From JBFMHD01 sp040752395 [NCBI: Candidatus Hydrogenedentota bacterium] (GTDB lineage: Bacteria; JBFMHD01): 12,426 nt of DNA. Positions 7,224-12,426 of the stretch are shown here, one piece after another (within the stretch, counting starts at the first letter, position 1; every line of letters starts with the position of its first letter). The stretch is taken from assembly GCA_040752395.1 (NCBI GenBank), contig JBFMHD010000070.1:1-12426 (forward strand). The letters are read 5' to 3'. The notes under the pieces were generated by a model. The model was given only the letters and a program-made list of their open reading frames with translations. It was not told where the DNA came from and made no database searches. The position numbers were made by a program, and so were the translations under genes.

Positions 7224-8063
7224 TTGGACCACTTAACCGAACCATTAGTAAGTGTTGTAATGAATTGTTATAATGCAGAAAAATATCTAAAAAAAGCTAT
7301 GGATAGCGTATTTAAACAGACCTATAAAAACTGGGAGATAATTTTTTTTGATAATGCATCGACTGACAACAGTGCTGAGATCGCAAGAAGTTACGGAGAA
7401 AAAGTAAAGTATTATAGAAGCGATAAAACTTATCCCCTTGGTGATGCCCGCAACCTTGCACTCGAAAAAGTTAACGGTGAATACATAGCTTTTCTTGATT
7501 GCGACGATGTCTGGAACCCTGAGAAATTAGAAAGACAAACCATAGAATTTGAAAAAGATAAGGATTTGGGTTTTGTTTTCTCGGATGCGTATTACACTGA
7601 TGAAACTGACAATGTAGGCGATAGGATTCTGAAATATGTTGATACCTCGAAAATTAAGGGTCCGTTTGATATTCTAAAGAGAGGGGTTCTGATAGTCTGG
7701 TCAATGATAATGATAAGAAAAAAAATATTAGATAGAGTAGGTCTTTTTAATCCAGAACTTATGTTTTGTGAAGACGATGATATGATTTTTAAATTAGCAT
7801 TTGAAGGCCCGTTTAAATTAATAAACGAGCCGCTTGGCTGCTGGAGATATCATTCTACTAATTTGACAAGCAATATAAATTTTAAAATGAAAAAGAAAGA
7901 AAAAGTAATCGTTCTGAGAAACATTTTAGAAACTAAAAAATTGTCGATTTTAGAGAAAATTGAATTAAGACTGTTTATATATAAAACAATTATGACATTC
8001 GAGATGGTATGCAAAATATTTGATAAAATCCGAGAATACATCTTTAGGTGGGTAAAAAGTTAA
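7224..8063 (+). CDS. GT2-family glycosyltransferase
   Basis: With the TTG start the protein has 279 residues. It is a GT-A glycosyltransferase: LVSVVMNCYNAEKYL at 8-22, IIFFDNASTDNSAEIA (the D-x-S-x-D loop), GDARNLAL, and the metal/nucleotide-binding FLDCDDVW (Asp92-x-Asp94). EDDDM follows at 183-187 and supplies the likely catalytic acidic residue, with the LGCWRYHSTNLTS motif after it. The C-terminal 60 residues are basic and hydrophobic (KMKKKEK, then amphipathic stretches) and probably associate with the membrane. It would transfer one sugar to a growing lipid-linked glycan. The stop codon lies inside a short AAAAGTTAAAAGT repeat. An ATG 7182 start is possible but less likely on ribosome-binding grounds. 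Confidence 0.88.
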   Translation: MDHLTEPLVSVVMNCYNAEKYLKKAMDSVFKQTYKNWEIIFFDNASTDNSAEIARSYGEKVKYYRSDKTYPLGDARNLALEKVNGEYIAFLDCDDVWNPEKLERQTIEFEKDKDLGFVFSDAYYTDETDNVGDRILKYVDTSKIKGPFDILKRGVLIVWSMIMIRKKILDRVGLFNPELMFCEDDDMIFKLAFEGPFKLINEPLGCWRYHSTNLTSNINFKMKKKEKVIVLRNILETKKLSILEKIELRLFIYKTIMTFEMVCKIFDKIREYIFRWVKS

Positions 8064-8067
8064 AAGT
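8055..8067. repeat. 13-bp dispersed repeat, inverted copy near the right edge
   Basis: AAAAGTTAAAAGT here is an exact reverse complement of 12359-12371. It covers the last codons and TAA stop of the GT2 gene. It is low-complexity, so chance is possible, but the right-hand copy sits in a longer array of the same kind. Confidence 0.35.
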
Positions 8068-8116
8068 GAGAAGTATCAGAAAACACCAACACCAGACGCC
8101 CAATTAAAAAATTATC

Positions 8117-8145
8117 TTGTCAAAACTTTCCGGTAGCTGTATACT
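8117..8145 (+). promoter_or_regulatory. Sigma70-type promoter upstream of the antitoxin-like gene
   Basis: TTGTCA (8117-8122) and TATACT (8140-8145) are separated by exactly 17 bp; each hexamer matches consensus at five of six positions. Transcription would start near 8152, giving a leader of about 138 bases before ATG 8290. It lies in the first real gap after the upstream operon (8064-8289) and could drive the small gene, the HAD phosphatase and the GT4 that follow. No terminator hairpin is evident between 8063 and the promoter. Confidence 0.6.
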
Positions 8146-8276
8146 TTGCTGTGAATTAAGCATTAGGGTAACTTCCGCATAGTATTATTAAATTTTATTA
8201 ATATTAGATGGAGGTCCTTTATCTTTTCAATATTTTTTCAATTTAAAAAGTGCTTAACTATAGATACATTTAATAT

Positions 8277-8282
8277 AGAGGT
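8277..8282 (+). promoter_or_regulatory. Ribosome binding site choosing ATG 8290
   Basis: AGAGGT is 7 bases before ATG 8290 but only 1 base before the in-frame ATG 8284, so translation most likely begins at 8290. Confidence 0.65.
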
Positions 8283-8289
8283 AATGGAA

Positions 8290-8499
8290 ATGGCAACAAC
8301 AAGAAATGTATTAACTATCCCTAAAAAAATTACAAGAGGCGAAGAATTGGTTATTCTAACAAGAGAGGAATACGAAAATACGATTGCACAAAATAAAGAA
8401 ATTTTAAAAGTGTTAAAAATAATTGCTGAGGGTGAAGAAACTTATCGTAAAGGAGAAACTATTTCTGCATCTTCTTTAGAAGAATCTCTGGTTAATTGA
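8290..8499 (+). CDS. Small antitoxin-like protein, apparently without a partner toxin
   Basis: The 69-residue product starts MATTRNVLTIPKKITRGEEL, then VILTREEYENT, a predicted helix with acidic and basic residues (NKEILKVLKIIAEGEETYRKGE), and ends SASSLEESL. This arrangement resembles small type II antitoxins: a short beta N-terminus with PKKI-x-RGEELV and REEYE, and a C-terminal tail that wraps the toxin. I recognise the style rather than a specific family; a PHD/YefM- or AbrB-like assignment is unproven. Such genes are normally followed within a few bases by a RelE/ParE- or PIN-type toxin gene. Here the next 198 bases hold no toxin-length frame, so it appears to be an orphan or the survivor of a broken module. 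It has its own promoter at 8117. Confidence 0.6.
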   Translation: MATTRNVLTIPKKITRGEELVILTREEYENTIAQNKEILKVLKIIAEGEETYRKGETISASSLEESLVN

Positions 8500-8543
8500 G
8501 CAGTCGGGGAAAAAACTCTCCGGTCCCTTATATAAATAGTAGT

Positions 8544-8564
8544 AGGGGCAAATTTATCCGCCCT
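8544..8564. repeat. Eroded GGGGC-type palindrome
   Basis: AGGGGC (8544-8549) and GCCCT (8560-8564) flank an AT-rich centre, giving an imperfect palindrome. It resembles short intergenic palindromes found in many bacterial genomes. It lies in the 8500-8697 spacer, where no toxin gene is found. Confidence 0.3.
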
Positions 8565-8590
8565 GAGAACAGGTGGAAGCAAGCCCAAAT

Positions 8591-8632
8591 ACCAATTGCC
8601 AGAAAACAATGGCTGTCTAATAAACAATTGGT
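8591..8632. repeat. Inverted repeat in the spacer before the HAD gene
   Basis: ACCAATTG (8591-8598) is exactly reverse-complemented by CAATTGGT (8625-8632). A nested GCCA (8598-8601) / TGGC (8610-8613) lies between them. It could be an operator or the relic of a small mobile element. There is no T-tract, so it is not a canonical terminator. Confidence 0.35.
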
Positions 8633-8697
8633 GTGGTGGCAAGAAGCAAGATAACGGAAAACGATATATGACGGACTGTGCGGTCGGACGCGATACT

Positions 8698-9330
8698 ATG
8701 TCTGATTTTTTTTTGAAATATCCGGTTATCGTTCTTGATTTTGATGGCGTGATTATCGACAGCGCAAAAATAAAAACTGATGCATTCGCAGAACTATTTA
8801 ATAATAACAAAGAGTTGATTGAGTTCCATAAAAAAAATACTGGCATCTCAAGATTTGTGAAGTTTAGATATTATTATGAAAATATATTAAAAGAACCTGT
8901 TTCTGATGAAAAACTTGATGAACTTAACAAAAAGTTCAATAAAATAGTAATGGATAAAATTAAGGATACTGGATTGATAAGTGGAATAAAGGAGTTTTTA
9001 GAACGATATTGGCTTGATAAAAAACTTTATATATGTTCCGGAGCACCGATAAACGAGGTAATGGAGATTGTTAAAAGTAAAGATATAATAAAATATTTTA
9101 AAGGTATCTATGGTCAACCAGGAGAAAAAAATGACATCCTTAATGAAATCGCAGATATAGAAAAAGTCAAAAAAGACAGGATATTATTTATCGGGGATGG
9201 TCTATCAGATTATGAGGCTGCTAAAAAGACAGGAATAGATTTCATAGCATTTATACATAATGAAAATAAAGATTATTTTGAAAAACTGGATGTCTGTAAA
9301 ATATATGAAAGTTTTTTATCAGTATTGTGA
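8698..9330 (+). CDS. HAD-superfamily phosphatase
   Basis: From ATG 8698 the protein has 210 residues and shows all four HAD motifs. Motif I is VLDFDGVIIDS with Asp14 and Asp16. Motif II is YICSGAP with Ser114. Motif III is Lys144 in GEKND. Motif IV is FIGDGLSDYEAAKKTG with Asp167 and Asp171. The cap between motifs I and II includes HKKNTGISRF, a style common in HAD enzymes of surface-sugar loci. A sugar phosphate or phosphoglycolate-like substrate is plausible, but specificity is not readable. The frame is open upstream to a TTG at 8596 and an ATG at 8668. The residues before 8698 do not look like HAD sequence and lie over the spacer repeats, so I reject those starts. No strong ribosome binding site precedes 8698. 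Confidence 0.85.
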   Translation: MSDFFLKYPVIVLDFDGVIIDSAKIKTDAFAELFNNNKELIEFHKKNTGISRFVKFRYYYENILKEPVSDEKLDELNKKFNKIVMDKIKDTGLISGIKEFLERYWLDKKLYICSGAPINEVMEIVKSKDIIKYFKGIYGQPGEKNDILNEIADIEKVKKDRILFIGDGLSDYEAAKKTGIDFIAFIHNENKDYFEKLDVCKIYESFLSVL

Positions 9331-9345
9331 TATAGAAGCGAGCAT

Positions 9346-10542
9346 ATGGTCTCTGGTAAAGATATTATTTGTATCTCACCCTTGAGATATGAAGAACATT
9401 TAACAGGTAAACAACAGATAATGAACCTATTATCAAAAAATAATAGGATATTTTTCTGTCAACGAGAGACAGGGCTTGAACATATTATTAAACATCCACA
9501 ATACTTTCTTGACGTAATAAAATATTTTACAAACTCTATATATACTAAAAATAATATTACTTTTGTTGAATCGCCTCTTCTTTTACCAGGCAGGTATTAC
9601 TCTGAAACTATAAATAAATATAACCAGCTGATTATTGCGAGACGCTTGTTGAGATTATATAATAAATATAATATTAAAGACCCGATACTCTGGACATTTG
9701 TGCCACATTCAGCAGAATTGATTATTCGATTACCTCACTCTTTAGCTATATATCATTGTTCTGAATATTATGATGTTCTATCAGAGGGTAGAAAAAAAGT
9801 TGTTCTGACAAAACTTGAATCTGAGTTGTGTGAAAAGGTCGATATTATATTTGCTGTTACAAATGGTATCTATGAAAAGGTTAAAAATATAGCACCTGAT
9901 AAAAGTTATCTCTGCTATAATGGTGTCGATACCGCACTCTTTAATAAAACCTTGAATATAAACGAGAGAGAAATCCCACAGGATATCGCATCCATCAAAA
10001 AACCAAGACTGGGACATATCGGGATGTTTAACGGAAAGGTGGATATTGATTTGATAATAAAAATTGCAAAGGAAAATCCAACCTGGAATCTTATTTTTGT
10101 TGGTAAGATATTTTATTCGGATATTGATAAAATAAAATTTATGAAGTTAGTAAGATTAAATAATGTCCATTTTCTTGGGAACCGTAACCCAAAAGTTTTG
10201 CCATACTATATAAAACCAATGGACTGCTGCTTGATTCTGGGGAAGCGAAATAAATGGACAGAAATCACAAGACCATTAAAGTTTTATGAATATCTTGCAT
10301 CAGGTAAACCCATCGTATCTATAGGGTTTCCTGAGTTGAATGAATTTTCTGATTGGATATTTATTTCAGAGAACTATGAGGGATATATCGATAACATAAG
10401 GAAGATACTCTCAGGGATGGTAAAAAAAACCTCTGAAGAACAAGCAAAATTTGCAGAAAGATTTTCTTGGGAGAGAGTAGTTGATAGAATATCAGTGATT
10501 ATTGAAGAAAAATTGAGTGTCAGAATGTTAAAAGAGACGTAG
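9346..10542 (+). CDS. GT4-family glycosyltransferase, TuaH-like
   Basis: The 398-residue GT-B protein opens with IICISPLRYEEHLTGKQQIM, the pattern of TuaH-type glycosyltransferases, in which the glycine loop is replaced by a W/Y-x-x-x-x-x-x-QQ lead. It continues with LAIYHCSEYYDVL, DIIFAVTNGIYEKV and CYNGVDTALF, then the C-terminal domain: LGHIGMFNGKVDIDLI (Gly223 on), NLIFVGKI, NVHFLGNRNPKVLPYYI, and RPLKFYEYLASGKPIVS (309-324, Glu315) at the nucleotide-binding site. No membrane segment is evident. It probably adds a sugar to a cell-surface glycan; neither donor nor acceptor can be assigned. It follows the HAD gene by 15 bases and is likely co-transcribed from the promoter at 8117. Confidence 0.85.
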   Translation: MVSGKDIICISPLRYEEHLTGKQQIMNLLSKNNRIFFCQRETGLEHIIKHPQYFLDVIKYFTNSIYTKNNITFVESPLLLPGRYYSETINKYNQLIIARRLLRLYNKYNIKDPILWTFVPHSAELIIRLPHSLAIYHCSEYYDVLSEGRKKVVLTKLESELCEKVDIIFAVTNGIYEKVKNIAPDKSYLCYNGVDTALFNKTLNINEREIPQDIASIKKPRLGHIGMFNGKVDIDLIIKIAKENPTWNLIFVGKIFYSDIDKIKFMKLVRLNNVHFLGNRNPKVLPYYIKPMDCCLILGKRNKWTEITRPLKFYEYLASGKPIVSIGFPELNEFSDWIFISENYEGYIDNIRKILSGMVKKTSEEQAKFAERFSWERVVDRISVIIEEKLSVRMLKET

Positions 10543-10552
10543 TTATATACTG

Positions 10553-10582
10553 CCCCTTGAAACGTGAGACACTTTAAAGGGG
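10553..10582. repeat. CCCCTT/AAGGGG inverted repeat, possibly a mobile-element end
   Basis: CCCCTT (10553-10558) pairs with AAGGGG (10577-10582) around an 18-base loop that contains GAAACGTGAGACACTTT. The text is reminiscent of terminal inverted repeats of some insertion sequences, but no transposase is nearby. There is no following T-tract, so a terminator role for the GT4 gene is weak. It touches the left boundary of the pyruvate kinase relic. Confidence 0.3.
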
Positions 10583-10820
10583 GAGGAAAAAGCTCTTTGA
10601 AAAAGCTGCAGTTAAAAATAAAAAGTTGATCCTTGCAACACAATTTCTGAAAAATATGAGAGAGTACAAAACTCCGCTTATTGCAGAAGTTAATGATATT
10701 TATAATGTGATTAAAGCCGGCGGATGGGGGAGACAGTTGTCTGAAGAAACAGCGATAGGTAAATACCCAAAGGAAGCTGTAAGAATTATTAATAAAATAA
10801 GCAATACCTGTCGTATTTGA
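10578..10820 (+). pseudogene. Pyruvate kinase remnant (internal fragment of the catalytic barrel)
   Basis: An open frame from 10578 to the TGA at 10818-10820 encodes about 80 residues. They align by eye with the active-site side of pyruvate kinase. LILATQFLKNM matches the family's VIVATQMLESM; TPLIAEVNDIYNVIKAG matches TRAEVSDVANAVLDG; and LSEETAIGKYPKEAVRIINKI matches the LSGETA-x-GKYP-x-EAV signature. The upstream residues KKLFEKAAVKNKK fit the preceding helix. A full enzyme has about 470 residues. Both ends are missing here, the DAVML stretch reads WGRQL, and the Gly of LSGETA is Glu. The only in-frame start is TTG 10626, without a ribosome binding site; the AGGGGGAGG at 10578-10586 leads to no in-frame start. 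It is best read as a gene relic. A short expressed paralogue is possible but unlikely. Confidence 0.72.
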
Positions 10821-10824
10821 TTTA

Positions 10825-12180
10825 TTACTTTCTTTTTAAGCCGTAGCCGAGTTTCTGGACCTCTTTACGTATCCTTTCCTCATCATCTTTAGTAATACCC
10901 AACTTTAATGCGCCGAGGTCTTTACTATACTCTTCTTTTTTATTTTTTAAGATATAAATATCAGGTGGGTATTTTTCTAAATGCTCTTTTTTGAATAAAT
11001 TAGTATGAACCTTGCCATCAAATAAACCAGGCACCACAATCCCCCTCATATAAAGAAATGTAGGTAATATATCCTCAACATTTATTCCTCCGCTACCACA
11101 AGCAGGATTAAATTCATCCCCTCTTAGCGAAATAAAACCATTAAATGAAATAGCAAAACCATTATCATTAATAATAGATGCAGGTTCATAGTCATTGAAT
11201 ATCTTTAATGTGTTATCATTTGATATAAGAATAATATCAGGTGCGTTTTTGAAGTATTTTCCAATGAATAAACTCTCTTTTGGTAATACGCTAATATCTG
11301 GGGGCAGTTCTTTTTTTAATTCTTCAATGATATTATCTCTTAACTCATTAAAAGCTATACCTTTATTTACTATACCAAATGGTTCTCTTTCTCTTAAGTT
11401 TATAGAAATAGTGCCTTCATTTAAGGAATAGGCTTTTGTTTTTTCCCAAACAAAGTGTTTAAATATTTTTTGCAGATAAGAGGTACTGCCTATACCAATA
11501 GCATTTTTGATCGTATTTATCATTTTTTGCGAATGAGAGGATTCTTTATATTTGAAGGATATAAAGTCTTTTTTTGTTAACCACTCTATAAGATTGAAAC
11601 TTGAACTATATTTTTTAAGGGTATATAGAGATGAAAAAATTATTGTGGCGTCTTTAGAAAAACTAATAATTTTGTTAAAAAGATCTTCAATCCAGGAGTC
11701 GACCCTAGCATTTCCCTGAAAATACAGATAAGAAAAGTCAACTATTATCTCGCAGAATTCACAGCCGACTGATTCTAACAGGCTTATCTCTTTATCAATA
11801 AAAGATTTAAAGGTTTCGATGTTATAACATCTAAATTTTTTTATAGAGCCTCTCCTTATAGTAAATATTTTTTCTTCGTCGTAATCGTAAAATATTGAAA
11901 TCGAGTGTAATGATACATTATTTTCAAGAAGATAAATGTACAAACCTTTATGTTCGAGGTTTATAAAAAACGGGATGAGATTAGCGGTTTTATTATCGAT
12001 AAAATATTTTCCGAAGACATTGTGATTTTGGGGCAGTAACCCTGTTCTGTAAGTTTCTCTTAGAGCCCAGAGATTAGGGTATTGGAAAGAGGTTTTATAA
12101 GTGATTGTAAATAAGTTTGAAAATTTATTCAAAACTATATTGTCTGGTAAGCCGTTGAACTGAATATGAATATATCGCAT
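10825..12180 (-). CDS. Alkaline-phosphatase-superfamily phosphohydrolase-like protein with altered catalytic motifs
   Basis: The 451-residue protein resembles predicted AP-superfamily phosphohydrolases/phosphomutases in overall order. The N-terminal strand is MRYIHIQFNG. The nucleophile region is QYPNLWALRETYRTGLLPQNHNVFG (33-57). Then come the SFNLIEWLTKKDFISFK equivalent of N-x-WL, EKTKAYSLNEGTISINLREREPFGIV (246-271), GKYFKNAPDIIL (307-318) and VEDILPTFLYMRGIVVPGLFDGKV (368-391). The catalytic residues look lost. The first metal Asp is Asn9. The Thr/Ser nucleophile position falls on Gln33-Tyr34. The DHG motif is Ser184-Leu185-Tyr186. The late metal His aligns with Ile344. It is therefore probably a non-catalytic paralogue. 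AAAAGGG (12189-12195) lies 8 bases before its ATG. It is convergent with the + strand genes, 4 bp from the pyruvate kinase relic's stop. Confidence 0.65.
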   Translation of the reverse strand: MRYIHIQFNGLPDNIVLNKFSNLFTITYKTSFQYPNLWALRETYRTGLLPQNHNVFGKYFIDNKTANLIPFFINLEHKGLYIYLLENNVSLHSISIFYDYDEEKIFTIRRGSIKKFRCYNIETFKSFIDKEISLLESVGCEFCEIIVDFSYLYFQGNARVDSWIEDLFNKIISFSKDATIIFSSLYTLKKYSSSFNLIEWLTKKDFISFKYKESSHSQKMINTIKNAIGIGSTSYLQKIFKHFVWEKTKAYSLNEGTISINLREREPFGIVNKGIAFNELRDNIIEELKKELPPDISVLPKESLFIGKYFKNAPDIILISNDNTLKIFNDYEPASIINDNGFAISFNGFISLRGDEFNPACGSGGINVEDILPTFLYMRGIVVPGLFDGKVHTNLFKKEHLEKYPPDIYILKNKKEEYSKDLGALKLGITKDDEERIRKEVQKLGYGLKRK

Positions 12181-12207
12181 CTGGTATACCCTTTTCCCCT
12201 TTACATA

Positions 12208-12236
12208 TTGACATATATAAAAATGTCAATTACTAT
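12208..12236 (+). promoter_or_regulatory. Candidate promoter directed to the right, overlapping an inverted repeat
   Basis: TTGACA (12208-12213) and TACTAT (12231-12236) are 17 bp apart, a good sigma70 match reading out of the window. The perfect inverted repeat TTGACAT (12208-12214) / ATGTCAA (12223-12229) puts a second TTGACA on the minus strand (12224-12229). That one would face the phosphohydrolase-like gene, although the best minus-strand -10 at about 12201-12207 is poor. The repeat might also be an operator. Confidence 0.4.
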
Positions 12237-12265
12237 TTTTCAAGTCTCTGAAAAACCCTGTTCGT

Positions 12266-12300
12266 AAGGCACAAAGGCACAGAGGCACAGAGGCACAAAG
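12266..12300. repeat. Tandem octamer array (A/G)AGGCACA, four and a partial copies
   Basis: Units are AAGGCACA, AAGGCACA, GAGGCACA, GAGGCACA, followed by AAG. The array lies in a 246-base stretch (12181-12426) with no coding frame that I can support. Confidence 0.8.
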
Positions 12301-12326
12301 ATTGAAAGATTAAAAAATTGAAAGAT
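12301..12326. repeat. Direct repeat ATTGAAAGAT
   Basis: ATTGAAAGAT occurs at 12301-12310 and 12317-12326, separated by TAAAAA. It directly follows the octamer array and forms part of a repeat-rich intergenic zone. Confidence 0.65.
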
Positions 12327-12358
12327 ACGGCAAGGAAGTGTATATTTTTGCTTTCTTT

Positions 12359-12390
12359 ACTTTTAACTTTTGACTTTTTACTTTTAACTT
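12359..12390. repeat. ACTTTT(A/G)ACTTTT simple repeat
   Basis: Successive ACTTTT-type units, varying by an A, G or T between them, fill this stretch. The first 13 bases are an exact reverse complement of 8055-8067. From 12397 a GGAGTTAGAAGTTAGGAGTT array follows to the edge. Confidence 0.6.
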
Positions 12391-12426
12391 GTCATAGGAG
12401 TTAGAAGTTAGGAGTTCGTAATAATA

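Noticed and set aside
8208-8246. Twelve-codon leader ORF in the transcript from the 8117 promoter
   Set aside because: It has no Shine-Dalgarno, no runs of a regulatory amino acid, and no terminator/antiterminator pair.
8506-8523. Hairpin CGGGG...CTCCG after the antitoxin-like gene
   Set aside because: The stem is only five pairs with a G-U and no T-tract follows, so it is not a convincing terminator.
8596-8697. N-terminal extension of the HAD protein from TTG 8596 or ATG 8668
   Set aside because: The extra residues have no HAD character and lie across intergenic inverted repeats. ATG 8698 gives a normal-length HAD protein.
12266-12390. CRISPR array
   Set aside because: The repeats are 8-10 bp, contiguous or 6 bp apart, with no unique spacers of suitable length.

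Overview
The window is an AT-rich stretch of a bacterial surface-polysaccharide locus. It holds three glycosyltransferases, an aminotransferase, an N-acetyltransferase, an extended SDR, an RmlC-like cupin, a HAD phosphatase, a NodB-like deacetylase and an SGNH esterase, all on the + strand. No gene allows a firm taxonomic call. The AT-rich codon use, the short AT-rich spacers and the simple repeats near the right edge (a GGCACA-type octamer and ACTTTT/GAGTTA arrays) would fit an uncultivated, probably Gram-negative-type lineage, but that is inference.

Layout. Positions 1-8063 form a tight unidirectional gene string: the tail of an unknown gene, an RmlC-like cupin (104-538), a membrane-anchored SGNH protein (612-1835), a NodB-like deacetylase (1839-2834), a membrane-tethered GT4 (2882-4249), a WecD-like GNAT (4236-5096), a DegT/DnrJ/EryC1 aminotransferase (5093-6235), an extended SDR (6232-7218) and a GT2 (7224-8063). 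From 4236 on, genes overlap or lie within 5 bp of each other, which suggests translational coupling. The string could make and transfer an N-acetylated amino-deoxy sugar, with the SGNH and NodB proteins editing acyl groups on the glycan.

Positions 8064-8697 interrupt the string. They carry a good sigma70-type promoter (TTGTCA-N17-TATACT), a small antitoxin-like gene with no toxin beside it, and eroded inverted repeats. A HAD phosphatase (8698-9330) and a TuaH-like GT4 (9346-10542) follow. Next comes a short remnant of pyruvate kinase (10578-10820), far from any glycolytic context.

On the opposite strand, 10825-12180 encodes what looks like an alkaline-phosphatase-superfamily phosphohydrolase in which every catalytic motif I can place is altered. 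The last 246 bases have no gene. They hold a perfect inverted repeat that may contain overlapping divergent promoters, and several tandem and direct repeats.

The best leads are the catalytically stripped phosphohydrolase-like protein, the SGNH protein with Cys at the nucleophile position, the pyruvate kinase relic and the orphan antitoxin. I see no clearly new multi-gene system. The polysaccharide locus is conventional in its parts, and the specific sugar it makes cannot be named from sequence alone.
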